A stretch of DNA of 64,000 nt from Naumovozyma dairenensis CBS 421 (GCF_000227115.2 NC_016479.1:990686-1054685), one strand, 5' to 3'. Positions 41,238-53,296 are shown, numbered from the stretch's first letter. Program-made: numbers and translations. Notes: generated by a model not told the origin, from the sequence alone.

Positions 41238-42163
41238 TTAAGCTCTTGGCTTTTCCTTCTTTTCCTTCCACAAAGCTAACAAAGAGACACCAGAGACCTT
41301 GACGACCTTGAATCTAACACCTGGCATATCACCCTTAGCCTTACCCTTCTTACCGAAACCAGCTAATAAGACTTCATCATTTTCATCAACAAAGTTTAAA
41401 CAACCATCATTTGGAACGAAAGCAGTAACCTTCTTACCGTTCTTGATCAATTGAACTCTAACACACTTTCTGATAGCAGAGTTAGGTTGTTTAGATTCAA
41501 TACCTAATTTTTCTAAAACGATACCTTTAGCATGAGAGGAACCACCGAATGGAGAAGATTTGAAGGCTGTACCCAATAATCTCTTCTTATAGTTGTTTTC
41601 GGCCCAACGGCTGTAATTATAGTATTAATTTTTGATGGGGAAAAAATTAATATTAAGAGTTAGTATTTTGAAAAAAAGTTCACTTCTTGATTACGGGAAA
41701 AGTATTTCATGTGTTTTGAAATACAATAATAGCTTATAATGGAAATATCATTCAATGATAATCATAAAATTCAGTAAAATGTATATATTCAATATCAGCC
41801 TTAAAATGGTATACGCATTGCATAATTTTATGCTTGTATTTGGTATATTACTTCTTCCTCATCTTACTAATGGCTGAATAATAATGGAATGTTCATAACA
41901 AAGTTCTTGGGAGAAAAACTCATTTAAACTATTCTGGAAGTGACGTATTTGCCCATTTCCTTGGCTTTGTTTTCCACTGAAGTTGTAGAACCACTCACTG
42001 ATTTAAAAATCGAAAACCTCTATGGAATTATTTTTCAATATTGTCTTATTATTACTATTATTTCCCAAATGTTTGTTCAATATATTCATTTAACATACTT
42101 GTTTCTTCTGTGGACACGTAACTTTCTAGCGGAATTCAAACCTCTTGGCTTACCCTTACCCAT
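41238..42163 (-). CDS. RPS23: Ribosomal protein S23 (uS12), spliced
   Basis: uS12 lines the decoding centre of the small ribosomal subunit. Exon 1 is 42099-42163 (65 bases, the S. cerevisiae length), starting [14 protein letters not shown]. Exon 2 is 41238-41610 and resumes with [13 protein letters not shown]. The joined protein has 145 residues, as in S. cerevisiae, and includes [10 protein letters not shown], whose Pro is the hydroxylated residue in yeast S23, and [11 protein letters not shown]. The final residue is Ala rather than Ser. Position next to NAT3 matches YPR132W (RPS23B). Confidence 0.98.
41611..42098 (-). other. RPS23 intron
   Basis: 488 bases with donor GTATGT (42098-42093), a perfect branch point TACTAAC (41665-41659) and acceptor ACAG ending at 41611. 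It lies in the same codon (Asn, phase 2) as the S. cerevisiae RPS23 introns. The plus-strand frame at 41940-42317 is a shadow over this intron and exon 1. Confidence 0.95.
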
Positions 42164-42714
42164 TTTTGGTTATTATTTGCTGTGCTGTTATTTTTATTCC
42201 TTTGCTTTAGGTAAACTCACTTCAACTTTAATATATGTTGATCAACATAAAGCACTCTCATCTAGCAAGTTACTATGGTCGGTTCCTAGTAAATTCCCTG
42301 GGGCTCCTGGGCAATAGTAGAGATCTCTCTGTCTAATTCTCATTCCAAACTCTGTTCTTGACGAAAGGGTCGGCCCAGGGGAAGATCTCTTCGTAGACGG
42401 AAAATCTGGACAAACAGCAAGCGTAAACCCGGCCCCCGTTCACAGGTTTTCCGAACAGTTTTCTTTTTGAAAAGCCATGACAAAAATAATGTACGGGTGT
42501 TTTATTATATTGTTTGGAGTTCTGGATGTTAGACGGTCTTGTAAAACAGGTCCATATCGAAAGAATTCTTTCAATGGTGCGAATGAAATATATAACATTA
42601 CTATAATAGAATAAAAGAAAGACCAGCATTGCCCTCAAATAGAGTAAATCGCCACCAGTAACACATTATATAAGCCTTTGACTGTATTGCATAGAAACTT
42701 GCGTCAAATAAGAG
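42164..42714. promoter_or_regulatory. Divergent RPS23/NAT3 promoter with Rap1 site
   Basis: On the minus strand ACACCCGTACATT at 42488-42500 matches the Rap1 consensus in all but the last base, 325 bases upstream of the RPS23 ATG, a normal position for ribosomal-protein genes. No further gene is seen; the minus-strand frame 42333-42638 has no coding features. Confidence 0.65.
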
Positions 42715-43302
42715 ATGACGACTCTTCAACCTTTTGAAGCTACAGATCTTTTCAAGCTCAATAATGTTAATCTAGATACATTAACTGAGAATTTCCCATT
42801 AGAATTTTATTTTGAATATTTAATACTTTGGCCAGAATTGTTTTTCAAGAGTGTTGAAACAACACTTACAGGTGTTTCACATGATGATATATCAGGCTAC
42901 ATGATGGGTAAAACGGAGGGGAAGGCAAATGAATGGCATACACATATCACTGCTGTAACTGTGGCACCTGAATTCCGTAGGATTTCATTGGCTTCCAAAT
43001 TATGTAATACATTAGATGCAATGACTGATTCTCCACCTCATGAAGTCAATTTTATTGATTTGTTTGTGAAATGTAATAATGTTTTGGCAATTAATTTGTA
43101 CGAGAAATTAGGTTATAGTGTTTATCGACGAGTCGTTGGATATTATAATACACCGGAGGATGGATATCCTGAAACGTTAAAGAAGATAGATGACGATAAG
43201 GATGCGTATGATATGAGGAAAAGTATGGGAAGAGACAAAGGTAAGAGTGTGCGCGATGATGGACGAAATCATAAATGCTATCCGCATGACGTGCGATTCT
43301 AG
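42715..43302 (+). CDS. NAT3: NatB N-terminal acetyltransferase catalytic subunit
   Basis: Nat3 acetylates N-terminal Met followed by Asp, Glu, Asn or Gln, acting with Mdm20 on ribosomes. The 195-residue product equals the S. cerevisiae length. It opens MTTLQPFEATDLFKLNNVNL, and the acetyl-CoA binding motif A region reads TVAPEFRRISLASKLCNTL (about residue 82). The next conserved segments are FIDLFVKCNNVLAINLYEKLGYSVYRRV. Order RPS23-NAT3 agrees with YPR132W/YPR131C. Confidence 0.96.
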   Translation: MTTLQPFEATDLFKLNNVNLDTLTENFPLEFYFEYLILWPELFFKSVETTLTGVSHDDISGYMMGKTEGKANEWHTHITAVTVAPEFRRISLASKLCNTLDAMTDSPPHEVNFIDLFVKCNNVLAINLYEKLGYSVYRRVVGYYNTPEDGYPETLKKIDDDKDAYDMRKSMGRDKGKSVRDDGRNHKCYPHDVRF

Positions 43303-43873
43303 GCAAGAAACAGACTTTTTTAGTTGTCCATCACTATATTGTAATAATATAACCACGAGGAGTACCTCTCTTTTTTTTAATATAACTTAATAGATTGTGC
43401 TTCACAACTAGACATAAATGTGGTTCCTTTTACATATACGATTATATTTTCTTTGAAATTTCTTAACAGAGTCTTCACTGTTAAGGATGAATAGTCAATT
43501 TGGGGAATATGACAACTACAGACGTTATAAATATAGCCCCCTCCAATAGGCTAGTTCTTGTTATAATGACAGTGTCACTGTACTTCAATTCATTAACCCC
43601 AGAACTAAATTCTGAAAATTTTTGGAAATTTCAACTTCGGATCGGAGTTCGAAGTTCGGATCGCATCATTAAAATTCGGGGACCCAATTAGATAATAAGC
43701 ATATGGAGACTATATAGAAGGATATTTAACGGTAGAGAAGAACAGTTTGGTATTTAACGCAACCAGGAAAATCATACTTTTCTTTGCTTTACCATGTTTA
43801 ATTGCTAAAATAAATTAAAAAAACATTGGTGAAAAGTCCGAACGATTTCTTAACATTTTATGCGGAGCAAACT
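43303..43873. other. Spacer NAT3-ANT1
   Basis: About 570 bases. A short direct repeat (AACTTCGGATCG then AAGTTCGGATCG) occurs at 43629-43661 in locally GC-richer sequence. SCD6, which lies here in S. cerevisiae, is absent. Confidence 0.4.
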
Positions 43874-44857
43874 ATGTCAACGTTAGAATCAGCAATCACA
43901 GGAGCCATTGCCTCTGCTATGGCAAATGCTCTAGTCTATCCAATTGATTTAGCTAAAACGAGGATTCAAAGTGAAGTAAACAATGCCACGCAAAGAGGAG
44001 GACAAAAACAGGACTCTCAAAAAAGAAGTATAACTGAAAGGAAAAAATCGAGGGATGTAATTAGGTACATTTTAGAAATCTTGAAGAGGAAAGGTATCCA
44101 AGGTCTTTACCAGGGTGCACCAACGTCTATTTTTTCCAGTTTTGTTCAAAATTTCTTTTATTTCCTTTGGTATACATTTTTAAGACGTAAATATTTTAAC
44201 TTGAAGACTGGTAATACTACTACTATACGAAAGATAAGATTATCAACTTTAGAAGAATTAATTACAGGAGTCTGTGCAGCTACTATGACACAATTGATAA
44301 CAAATCCTATTGAAGTTGTCCTAACTAGACAACAAACAATGGAAAACGAGGGGAATGTGACTATCATGTCTGTAATAAAAGCAGTCTATGAGGATAATAA
44401 TAGAAAGATGTCAAGTTTTTGGAAGGGTTTCAAAGTATCCTTAATTCTAACAATAAATCCGTCGATCACTTTTACATCCTTCCAAAAATTAAAGGAACTC
44501 CTATTTGTAATGAAGGGACAAACTATAGAATTGACTGCAGGATATAACTTTGCTCTCGGTGCTATGGCAAAGATTATATCTACTTTATGTACTCAGCCAT
44601 TAATTGTAGCCAAAGTTTCGTTACAAAGAGCAAATTCAAATTTTACACATTTCCAAGAAGTATTAGAATATATCATTAAGAATGAAGGAATATCTTCCTT
44701 ATGGAAGGGCCTAATCCCGCAAATAATGAAAGGTATATTAGTCCAAGGGTTCCTGTTTGCGTTTAAGGGAGAATTGATTAAACTTTGGAAAAAAACATTC
44801 TTATTAAGAAAGCTATTGCTGGAAGAAAAAAGTTGGAGATATTTGAGTACTCATTGA
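43874..44857 (+). CDS. ANT1: Peroxisomal adenine nucleotide carrier
   Basis: A mitochondrial-carrier-family protein of the peroxisomal membrane that brings in ATP for activating fatty acids. The ATG at 43874 gives 327 residues (S. cerevisiae Ant1 has 328); upstream in-frame sequence has no ATG. Carrier signatures are YPIDLAKTRIQSEV, NPIEVVLTRQQTME and QPLIVAKVSLQRA, the last relaxed. Order matches YPR128C, convergent with YPR127W. Confidence 0.93.
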   Translation: MSTLESAITGAIASAMANALVYPIDLAKTRIQSEVNNATQRGGQKQDSQKRSITERKKSRDVIRYILEILKRKGIQGLYQGAPTSIFSSFVQNFFYFLWYTFLRRKYFNLKTGNTTTIRKIRLSTLEELITGVCAATMTQLITNPIEVVLTRQQTMENEGNVTIMSVIKAVYEDNNRKMSSFWKGFKVSLILTINPSITFTSFQKLKELLFVMKGQTIELTAGYNFALGAMAKIISTLCTQPLIVAKVSLQRANSNFTHFQEVLEYIIKNEGISSLWKGLIPQIMKGILVQGFLFAFKGELIKLWKKTFLLRKLLLEEKSWRYLSTH

Positions 44858-45029
44858 CTCTGGGAAGGTCAATTAATAGTAAATAAGGATTAAAAATTGT
44901 ATAAAAAGGGATACATGTTTATGTAATAATGTTTTTTATCACGGAATATTCATTGAAGATAAGAATCTATTGTTCTATACTAGAAAAAAAGGGTTCATTT
45001 TTTTTTTTTCATTCTTAGGAAAACGGGGT

Positions 45030-46076
45030 CTACTCGTGGACGAATTCGTACCTACCACCTTGAGTTTCGAAGTTCTTTAAGAAATCTTCAATCTTGGTAA
45101 ATTCTTCATCAGTAATTTTACATTTATCTTCATCGAAATTTTGTTCAATCTTATCTAAAGTGGAACCACTTGGAATTGGGATGAATCTAGCACCTGAGAA
45201 TTCTTTTCTGGAATTGAAATGTTTGATCCAACCAAGGGCAATTTGTGTCAAAGAAACTGCATGGGCAGCGTCACGCTTTAAACGAATTTCATTTTCCAAA
45301 AATTGGACCAAAACAAGATTCTGCTTCAAACGATCACCATGGAACCAACTAATTGCCTTTTGATAACTACCTTCTGGAATATCATTATTAGTTTTAATTT
45401 GACCAGTCAATAGACCTCTACCCAATGGAGAATAACAAATAATAATCAATCCGTATTCACTGCAAACCTTTGCGACATCATTGTGTAAGATATCTGTTGT
45501 GAACATTGATAATTCTACTTCAACACATGCCAAATATTTAGCGAAATCCTTATGCACAGCGGTAATTTCTTTAGCAACAACTTCACTTAAAGACATGGCA
45601 CCGATAACACCTTCTTCGATCAATTCAGCTAAAGCTTCGAAAGTTTCGCGGGGATAAACTTCATCTTTAGAGCAAATTTCCATATCCAATCTAGCAGGTT
45701 CAAAAATATCAATGTAACCACCAATGTTTTGGACACAGGCTTTAACACTATCAATAACTTGATCATGCTTACCTTGACAAACGAAGTTAATACCATCGTA
45801 AGCACCTTTACAACTGATGATTACATCTTTTCTTAAATCGGGGTACTTAGCGAAGAATTCCTTACAATAAGTCAAATTTCTATAGTCTGGCCCATAGAAT
45901 TCACCAACGTTGAAGAAAGCCTTGTGGTTTCTAGCTTGAGCAAGTTTGATGACTTGGTGCATAGTTTTGAAAGCTTGATCCATAGGGACTGGTGGTTCTT
46001 TCCATGTTAGGGACATTAGACCGTAACCAGTTGAGATTTTGGATAGTTCTTTTCTTAATTGAATTACTTTGGACAT
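45030..46076 (-). CDS. YPR127W: Aldo-keto reductase, pyridoxal reductase-like
   Basis: A soluble NADPH-dependent reductase; S. cerevisiae YPR127W (345 residues) is a putative pyridoxal (vitamin B6) reductase. The start at ATG 46076 gives 348 residues (MSKVIQLRKELSKISTGYGL); a non-ATG extension upstream is ignored. Aldo-keto reductase words: GEFYGPDYRN with the catalytic Tyr, VIISCKGAYDG with the catalytic Lys, YIDIFEPARLD, LIIICYSPLGRGLLTGQ and FIPIPSGSTLDKIEQNF (NADPH binding). Convergent with ANT1, spaced 172 bases. Substrate is inferred. Confidence 0.92.
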   Translation of the reverse strand: MSKVIQLRKELSKISTGYGLMSLTWKEPPVPMDQAFKTMHQVIKLAQARNHKAFFNVGEFYGPDYRNLTYCKEFFAKYPDLRKDVIISCKGAYDGINFVCQGKHDQVIDSVKACVQNIGGYIDIFEPARLDMEICSKDEVYPRETFEALAELIEEGVIGAMSLSEVVAKEITAVHKDFAKYLACVEVELSMFTTDILHNDVAKVCSEYGLIIICYSPLGRGLLTGQIKTNNDIPEGSYQKAISWFHGDRLKQNLVLVQFLENEIRLKRDAAHAVSLTQIALGWIKHFNSRKEFSGARFIPIPSGSTLDKIEQNFDEDKCKITDEEFTKIEDFLKNFETQGGRYEFVHE

Positions 46077-47041
46077 TGTTTTTAGTAGGTTGGTTATATA
46101 TGATATATTTCTTTCCGGTAGTTCAATTGTAAAAATACGATACAAAAAAAATGAGAGCAGTTAAGTTGAAAAGATTCCCATATATCAGATCCCTTTATAT
46201 AATCCTACATATTTAGTTCCCCTGGTTAATGGCGGGCTACTAATACAGAAGATATCCTATATCCATCAGGTTTCCGTTTAAAAATTTTAAGATTTCGGAA
46301 GAAACTGTCCGGAGGAAAAGGGCATGTTAAGGTGCGTTGGGAACGTTAACGGCCTGGTTATAACCTCCGCGGAGAATAAGTACACATGTGGATTTTGTAT
46401 TTTAATGGAATATATTGATTGGGATGAATCACGGATGGATGAATAATTTTAAGGCACTCACGGATGTATTTACATACCTACTTTCCATCAATCGATAGAG
46501 TGGGGGTCTTAGTTTAACGCGATGTTATTGCATTCGGTCTACGGTCTAATGGACATCCACGGACAAACTACTTATGTTACAATCGTGTGATGTTTCTTGA
46601 GATCCTGTATTTAGGTGCTCCATGGAACATAGTGAGCTGGTTATCATCAAGCGAATAGTTTTCTCATTATTATTCCTATTTCTTTGTTCTTTTCTCCCCA
46701 TTTGAAGTAGACTATAACCTTACTTACGCCGCTAACTATTGCAATGTTATATCATGAGATGATGAGCTAAATAATGCGTATCTCATGTAACGTTACTTAC
46801 CTTTCATCGACGTTGGCATTGCCGCAAAGTTGGAAAAAATAAAAATATCTTGGCATTCCATCGAAATGAGATCCTTTGAAACATCGGGTCATATACCCTC
46901 CGAAGGGTACGCCGATTACCTTCCAAAGAGTTAGGTTAAAGGATAATAAATATGATATAAAATTTTATATTTTTGTATTTACAGCAAGTTATGAAGTCTC
47001 TTCATCTATTAAGTAATTTATCTATTCATTAGCTTATTCAT
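46077..47041. other. Spacer upstream of YPR127W
   Basis: Almost 1 kb with the YPR127W promoter and the YLH47 3' end. No gene is recognised. GC-richer words near 46300-46380 (CGTTAACGGCC, CCTCCGCGGAGAA, the latter palindromic) may be factor sites. Confidence 0.4.
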
Positions 47042-48406
47042 TTATTTATTGACATCTTTAGTATGATGGCTATTATCCTCTGATTCGTTGTTCTTTTGTA
47101 CGTTAATTTCAGTCTTCATTTCCGATTGTTCCTCATGTTGTTGATCTAGTGCATCTAAACTAATATCGTCCTTAACCCTAACAATGGCACCTTCTTCTTG
47201 TTGTTCCTCTTCTTTCATAATCTCCTCTTGCTCCTTTAATTGAGCTAACTTTTGCTTAGCTGAAACCTCTTCTTCTTTAACTATATTGACTTTAACTTCA
47301 TGATATAATTCATCCGGTATACCACTCAAAACATCACATAATGCATCATATAATGACTTCTTAGATTTAACATCACCAAAATTATATGCAGTGGCCATAA
47401 TCAAAAGAGTCGAGGGAATCTTATCCTTTAATCTCATGTTTAACCAAATCCTTAAATTATTTCTTAAGTTATCATCAGATATATTAGAAACCCTAATACC
47501 TCGAGATGTACATGCCATACGTAATTCAGCAGAATCTAGTTGTTCAGCATCTTCATAATAAATTGATAAATCATCTTTTTTCAAATCAAGCATCTTATAT
47601 CTAATACGATAACGTAACATGACATCTGTACCGAACGGTTGTAGATTCATATATTTGGCCATAGCAACTAAATACGGTCTGGTTAAATTATCCAAAACAG
47701 TATCATCAGTAAATAATTTGGCAACATGAATTAATTGTTCACGGGATTCTGGTTCACCTGTAGCACGAACATGTTTATAAAACTGATTGAATACCGCCTT
47801 TTGTTCACTAGATATATCATTAGGTTTGAAATGAACTTTATTCTCTTTGATAATATTAGACATTAATTCCCTCGTCTTTCGTAAACTATTAATTTTAGAC
47901 GCCTTCGACTTACTTGATTCATAAGTGGAAGGTAATAAATTTGGAAATAATTTCAACGCAACAGGTAGTAATAATTCTGCAAAAGGTATCAGAACAAAGG
48001 CTGCAAATGGAACTAATCTAACGATATCTTGAGTGGTTCTTTTCAATTGTAAGAGTTCTCTACGACTTAATGCATAACCGGCAGACATTTTAATTAATAA
48101 TTTGGATGAAATTTTTATTTCCAATCCTAATAATTTTGTACCATCCCAATAATGGTGTAGCTCGTGCTTCACTCTAGTCCATAAAGGAGGTTTAACAATA
48201 GTTGTTTTCACTTCAGTTACTTTCTTATTAGGGTCATCTGGCGTAGGAGATTTGGTGTAAGTCGAATTAAGGCGGTATGAATGAGTTTGGCCTATATATA
48301 TAGGTGATGAAAGGTTACTGGGTATCAAAGAAAGTCTGAGTCTCAACGGAAAATTGTTATTCACCGATAACCTTTTATATATTATCGAAGAACTATTTTT
48401 TAACAT
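47042..48406 (-). CDS. YLH47: LETM1-family mitochondrial membrane protein
   Basis: An inner-membrane LETM1 protein involved in potassium/proton exchange and translation at the membrane. The 454 residues equal the length of S. cerevisiae Ylh47 (YPR125W). After a basic presequence comes the family core: WTRVKHELHHYWDGTKLLG, GYALSRRELLQLKRTTQDI and one membrane segment (LVPFAAFVLIPFAELLLPV, about residue 130-150). The C-terminal LETM domain has a ribosome-binding-like region (DVMLRYRIRYKM, RIWLNMRLKDKIPSTLLI). The tail is a charged coiled coil. MDM38 is the paralogue; synteny favours YLH47. Confidence 0.93.
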   Translation of the reverse strand: MLKNSSSIIYKRLSVNNNFPLRLRLSLIPSNLSSPIYIGQTHSYRLNSTYTKSPTPDDPNKKVTEVKTTIVKPPLWTRVKHELHHYWDGTKLLGLEIKISSKLLIKMSAGYALSRRELLQLKRTTQDIVRLVPFAAFVLIPFAELLLPVALKLFPNLLPSTYESSKSKASKINSLRKTRELMSNIIKENKVHFKPNDISSEQKAVFNQFYKHVRATGEPESREQLIHVAKLFTDDTVLDNLTRPYLVAMAKYMNLQPFGTDVMLRYRIRYKMLDLKKDDLSIYYEDAEQLDSAELRMACTSRGIRVSNISDDNLRNNLRIWLNMRLKDKIPSTLLIMATAYNFGDVKSKKSLYDALCDVLSGIPDELYHEVKVNIVKEEEVSAKQKLAQLKEQEEIMKEEEQQEEGAIVRVKDDISLDALDQQHEEQSEMKTEINVQKNNESEDNSHHTKDVNK

Positions 48407-48937
48407 TTCGGAATGTTTATTCTTTTAATTGTTAGTAAGCCTGATTACGGCAGTCGCTTTTTATTAGTTAAAGTAAATGACTTTACGAATAGTAACCAAT
48501 CATATAGATAATGTATAACTATCCAAACGATGAAACTGTATTTTTTACCTTATTTTGCAATGATGACTCAATGAAGGAATCGCGATGCCAGCTGTCGAAA
48601 TTTCAACATGAGTATCTCTTATTCTATTTTTCTTGAATTTTTCATTCAATCTTTTCTTAACGGAGCTGTACAGATCCGGCGGAAGATCCATCACTGATCC
48701 ATTTTATTACAACTTTACAAAATATAAACGGTGCACCTATCAGAAACACTTCTTAAATACATAAAGTCTACCAAATTAAGAACATAAATATATGTATATA
48801 GATTTACAAGTGTCATTTTTTGGCATAACATAATACATTGGATTATATGACGTTTCGGAAATTTTATAAACAAACTTATTACATGTAAAAGAAACTAATA
48901 CATCTGAATATTGGCATAATAAGAAACATGTCTTATG
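48407..48937. other. Spacer YLH47/SPT6
   Basis: About 530 AT-rich bases, YLH47 promoter and SPT6 3' flank. No gene is seen. Confidence 0.45.
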
Positions 48938-51900
48938 CTAATGGTAATTTGTCGTTCTATTTCTGGTACTATTTGACCTTAGTAATGTCTTGAACCCGTT
49001 ACATAGTTGGACGACAGTTGGATAGTTATAATTCACCAAAAAGAACCCTGTGTTCGTTAATTTCACATTCCAAGTATACAATTTACTCTGAGCATTCAAT
49101 TTAAACATTAAGTAGAACCAACCTGGGTTCTCGTAATTTAAACTAAAATAGTAAACTGACTTATTAGGATTAACTTCAGAGTATTCCTCGATAAATTTAA
49201 TGACTTCTTTCTTATTGCCGCGTTTGAACTTTTCATTAGTGGTTAATTCGTTCAGTAAACGAATCTTGTTTTGCAAATATTCTACAATGATTTGATCCAA
49301 ATCATGATACTTTTGTCCTTCGACAACCAGGACTCTACCAAGTGCCAAAGGATTTTCCTTCTCCAATTCCTTGATATCGACATGCTGGAATAAGTCCTTA
49401 TCCAACTTCCACGTAATGACTAAATGATCATCGCCTCGACTAGATTGTCTTATTACGAAATCACCACGTTCTTTACTTCTCAAGTAATCTTCAGCCTGTT
49501 TACCATTAAATGGGAAATAATAAGGATGATTGATAACACGATGGGTCCTCTTCGCACGAGCTTCTACCATTGTGATCTTCTTCTCTTCCTCTGAATCTTC
49601 TAACTCTTGCTTTAAATCCCAAATGGAAGGATCTTTACTATAACTGATTGGAACATATTGATGTTTGATATCATGTTCCAGAAGGGAGACTTCTGCAGAA
49701 ATATTTGCGTAATCGATAAATATAACTTTTGCAGGATACGTCTTACCAACTTCATATATTTCATTCGCTGGTCTCTTCAATTGAACACCAAGATGACGTT
49801 GGGCATTGACAACACATTCAACTTCTGAATTCGTGGTACAAATAATATCATTGTGCCAGAAACGTTCAATTCTAACAGGTATAATGCAGCCTTTGAAGAA
49901 CGTCTTTTCAGTTTCACCGGTTAACGTTTGGAAGATTTCATCACCTTGAAGTGGATGGAAATCGTTTCTCAATTCTTCGAATCCGTCTAATAATTCAAGA
50001 ACAATTGTATTTAAATTATTTGACTTCTTCTGTCCTGTCTTTTGTTCCAATTCCTCCGCATAGGAATCCAAATTCAAGGACTCTAGTTTTGTTCTACGAT
50101 CAGGATCTTCTCTTAGAAGTTCAATAAATTCACTCATAGTACCTTGATCTTCTTTCTCAGCAATTGTATCAGGATCATATTCTAAAGCATCTGCAGCAAC
50201 TTTGGTAGCTAGATGATAATCTTCTGGATGTATTCTAGTACTATCCAATTGGTCATGCTCAAGGTCTTCGTATTTTTGTCTCTTTTCATTCCAAGATATG
50301 TATAAAAACCCTGCAGAATTCATAAATATAGTCTTGTGTAAAATGTTATGAGTAATCAATTGTTGACGAGCAAGAAGAGGTTCATTCAACCTTTGTAAAG
50401 ATTCTAGAAAGTCAATTGCTTTACGTTTCCCAAAACCCGAAATATATTTTAGTGTGCTTGCATAATATGCATTATCGGTTGCCTTGTTCACTTCGACACC
50501 GACAAGATTGACAATATCAACAAATGCTGTTTCTAATGCACGCGTAAGAATGTCAATAGGTAATAATAATTGATGTTGATGTATGGATAAGGATCTTAGT
50601 TCTTCCAAAGACAGATTGGAATATTCTAGAAGTGGCGACTGCATATAACGTGCAAGAGCAATACAATACTTGATTAAGGGAGGTTTGTTTGGGAACTCTT
50701 GAGACGCCCTCTCGGAATGTTGGTAACGAATGGCAACTTCATCATCGACATAAATAATCGGTATGTTATGACCCTTATTATCAACTATTTGCTTCTTATG
50801 AATAACTTCTTGTAGTTTCTTGTAGAACTTTTGCGTTTTAGGATTTGGACCATTTATACCAATAGCATTAGGTTGACAATTTTGAATAATGTTATCTAAA
50901 GTGTCTTCAAAATTTTGTGGATTCACCTTATCAAATGGATTATCAACAATTTTGAAGTCCTTCACGAAATCCCCTTTACGATTAACGAAAACAGCCATAA
51001 TCGCATCTTGTCCGAATACCCCTTGACCACATGTTAGTGTTAATATCCTTGGAATCTTAGGATCTTTCAAATCAGGAATAAAGGGTGCTTGATCTAATTT
51101 TGTCATGAACTTGTGGCGTACAGTTTTGGCAACAAGTTTTTGACATGTCTTCTCCAAATCATCCTTAATTTCACGAGAAATATCAGCGAAGATTTTTTCA
51201 ACCGCTTGAATAAATGACGTTTTACGGAAATTATTCCACTCTGTAGCTAGCTCTGATGTATTTGTCGTTTCTAGAGACAACTGGAATAAATGGTTGACAT
51301 ACTGTGTTTGGGAAGACATATGAAGTTTTACAGTTAATAAATTTAGACGCTCTGCTTCCAGCATACGTAAGAAAACGTCAGGATCCCTACGGAAATGAAT
51401 GGGAGTCCTATTAATAGCATATTTAATATCTTCATATAATGACCCTTTTTGGATTTCCCTCTTCCCCTTCGAAGTAAGAACTACATCGGCTAGATAATAC
51501 TTGTAGAAATCAGATCTGACTTTTTCTCTGATCTTAATATTTTTTGAAAGTTCCAAGGCATAATATTTCTGTACTGTATCCATAGCTAACTTAACGTTTG
51601 AGGTAAATACTTGTAGGTCCTTTGAATTGGCATTTAAGATTGATTCAACCACTTCCCGTGGTTTTTGAGTAGGATGGTCAACAGCCGCATGGATTTGATG
51701 TTGTGAGTTTATGTTCTCACCAACTTGTTCAGCGGTTATACCAATATCATCAATAGCTTTATACAGGGAACTTCCTTTAAACTTTTCGTAACTAGAGTTC
51801 TTCATATGCTTCTTCCCGTTCGTTTCAGAATGTTCTAAAGATACTTCATTAATTTCTTGCGCATATTTGAATTCCAAATAGTTGTAGATATCTTGTAGTG

Positions 51901-53296
51901 AATTCAGTTCAGCAACTGACGCTGTAGTTTGATTTTCAAAATAGTCATCAACCATCTCATCATTTAATTTCAGTTCTTTGTAAAATCTTTTCACATAGTC
52001 TCTCTTGTAAATAATACTATGGAACTCGATATCAAGGGCGACAATATCCCATAAATCATCTTCTGTCAACACGAAACCGTCACGGGCCTTTGATGAGATA
52101 TAATTACGACGATAAGCGTAAATAAAGGGGACTTCAAGGTTATCTTGAGATAGAAATTTGATAGCATTCCCCACACATTCTTTAAATTCAGTCAAGTCAT
52201 ATGAAGGATCAAAATTTTTGTCGACAGCTGTTTTATCGCTGATCCAATTTTTCTCTAATTCTTGATCCTCCAAAGATAAATTACCATAGTTCACTAAACC
52301 TTGCCTTAGTTCTTGAAATCTTTCTGGAATATCAGTTTTCCTAATGAGCATATCTTCGTCGGTCATTAAGTTTTTCTTTAAATCCTGTAAATCATAGATA
52401 TCTCGTAGGGTGATTTTCTTTTTGGATCTCGTACCAGTTTCCTCATCGTACTGCCCGTTGTTACCTTCATCTCCTACGTCTAAAGTACCTTCTTCTATCT
52501 CATCATTTTCGATTTCTAATGCCCAGTCGTAATCATGCCCATCGCCAAAAATATCATACATTTCATCAATTTTATCCGAAGAAAGGCCTGTTATTTGGGT
52601 TGGTTGCTTCATTCGTTGGTCTCTCATCATTTTTCTTTCCTGTATTCTATGTTGTCTTGTTTCTTCATCTTCATCAGAGAACTCATCTTCTTCTATAAAG
52701 TCATCCAATTCATCTAGAATACCTGTTTTATGAGATACACGGTTCCGGTTGTTTTCATCTTCTTCAAGCTCGTCATATTCTGCACGTCTTCTTGTAGTAG
52801 TCGTTTCTTCTTCTTCGTTTTCTTCTTCAGAAAAGAAGTCCTCTAATCTAGATGCTGAGTCTTCTTTGTGTGTTCTAGTTGTCCCTTCGGATTTGTCCTC
52901 GTCAGCTTCTTCATCTCCAACTCTTTTTAATCTCTTTAATCTACCAGATGATGTCGCAGTTGCAGTACGCTTCACACCAGCATTTTCCATAAGTAGATCC
53001 AAATCATCTTCAGATAATCTGTCATCTTCTTCTTCTCTTTGTTTTCTACGATGTTTTCTTCTCCTTTTTGAAGTGCCGCTTACAAGCTCTTTGTCGGAAT
53101 CTTCTTCATCATCAACAATAAAACCTTCTTTTACTTTTCTGGCTTCATCTTCGTCATCATCAAGATTGTCATCTTCTTCTGAGGAATCAAAGACATCTTC
53201 TCCCTCTTCTTCATCACTTGGAGGATTGTCATCCATGTTATTATCATCTACGCTTTCTTCTCTAGCTGTAGCTAAGGCTTCCCTATCTTCATCCAT
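48938..53296 (-). CDS. SPT6: Histone chaperone and elongation factor Spt6
   Basis: Spt6 reassembles nucleosomes behind RNA polymerase II. The product has 1452 residues (1451 in S. cerevisiae). In order: an acidic N-terminus (1-290, including the Spn1-binding region near [19 protein letters not shown]), Tex-like helical domains, a YqgF/RNase-H-like domain (about 730-880), a helix-hairpin-helix region ([17 protein letters not shown], about residue 950), an S1 domain (about 1160-1230) and tandem SH2 domains. The first SH2 carries [20 protein letters not shown]. In S. cerevisiae this is YGR116W on chromosome VII, so its place beside YLH47 and CTR1 shows differential retention after genome duplication. 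Confidence 0.97.
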   Translation of the reverse strand: MDEDREALATAREESVDDNNMDDNPPSDEEEGEDVFDSSEEDDNLDDDEDEARKVKEGFIVDDEEDSDKELVSGTSKRRRKHRRKQREEEDDRLSEDDLDLLMENAGVKRTATATSSGRLKRLKRVGDEEADEDKSEGTTRTHKEDSASRLEDFFSEEENEEEETTTTRRRAEYDELEEDENNRNRVSHKTGILDELDDFIEEDEFSDEDEETRQHRIQERKMMRDQRMKQPTQITGLSSDKIDEMYDIFGDGHDYDWALEIENDEIEEGTLDVGDEGNNGQYDEETGTRSKKKITLRDIYDLQDLKKNLMTDEDMLIRKTDIPERFQELRQGLVNYGNLSLEDQELEKNWISDKTAVDKNFDPSYDLTEFKECVGNAIKFLSQDNLEVPFIYAYRRNYISSKARDGFVLTEDDLWDIVALDIEFHSIIYKRDYVKRFYKELKLNDEMVDDYFENQTTASVAELNSLQDIYNYLEFKYAQEINEVSLEHSETNGKKHMKNSSYEKFKGSSLYKAIDDIGITAEQVGENINSQHQIHAAVDHPTQKPREVVESILNANSKDLQVFTSNVKLAMDTVQKYYALELSKNIKIREKVRSDFYKYYLADVVLTSKGKREIQKGSLYEDIKYAINRTPIHFRRDPDVFLRMLEAERLNLLTVKLHMSSQTQYVNHLFQLSLETTNTSELATEWNNFRKTSFIQAVEKIFADISREIKDDLEKTCQKLVAKTVRHKFMTKLDQAPFIPDLKDPKIPRILTLTCGQGVFGQDAIMAVFVNRKGDFVKDFKIVDNPFDKVNPQNFEDTLDNIIQNCQPNAIGINGPNPKTQKFYKKLQEVIHKKQIVDNKGHNIPIIYVDDEVAIRYQHSERASQEFPNKPPLIKYCIALARYMQSPLLEYSNLSLEELRSLSIHQHQLLLPIDILTRALETAFVDIVNLVGVEVNKATDNAYYASTLKYISGFGKRKAIDFLESLQRLNEPLLARQQLITHNILHKTIFMNSAGFLYISWNEKRQKYEDLEHDQLDSTRIHPEDYHLATKVAADALEYDPDTIAEKEDQGTMSEFIELLREDPDRRTKLESLNLDSYAEELEQKTGQKKSNNLNTIVLELLDGFEELRNDFHPLQGDEIFQTLTGETEKTFFKGCIIPVRIERFWHNDIICTTNSEVECVVNAQRHLGVQLKRPANEIYEVGKTYPAKVIFIDYANISAEVSLLEHDIKHQYVPISYSKDPSIWDLKQELEDSEEEKKITMVEARAKRTHRVINHPYYFPFNGKQAEDYLRSKERGDFVIRQSSRGDDHLVITWKLDKDLFQHVDIKELEKENPLALGRVLVVEGQKYHDLDQIIVEYLQNKIRLLNELTTNEKFKRGNKKEVIKFIEEYSEVNPNKSVYYFSLNYENPGWFYLMFKLNAQSKLYTWNVKLTNTGFFLVNYNYPTVVQLCNGFKTLLRSNSTRNRTTNYH

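Noticed and set aside
41940..42317. A 125-codon plus-strand frame with hydrophobic segments.
   Set aside because: It overlaps RPS23 exon 1 and its intron on the other strand; the spliced ribosomal protein explains the region.
42333..42638. A 101-codon minus-strand frame upstream of RPS23.
   Set aside because: It covers the shared RPS23/NAT3 promoter including the Rap1 site, and has no recognisable domain.
43610..43690. Repeated TTCGGATCG words in the NAT3-ANT1 spacer as a possible MITE.
   Set aside because: The repeats are short and direct, and the outer parts do not form terminal inverted repeats.
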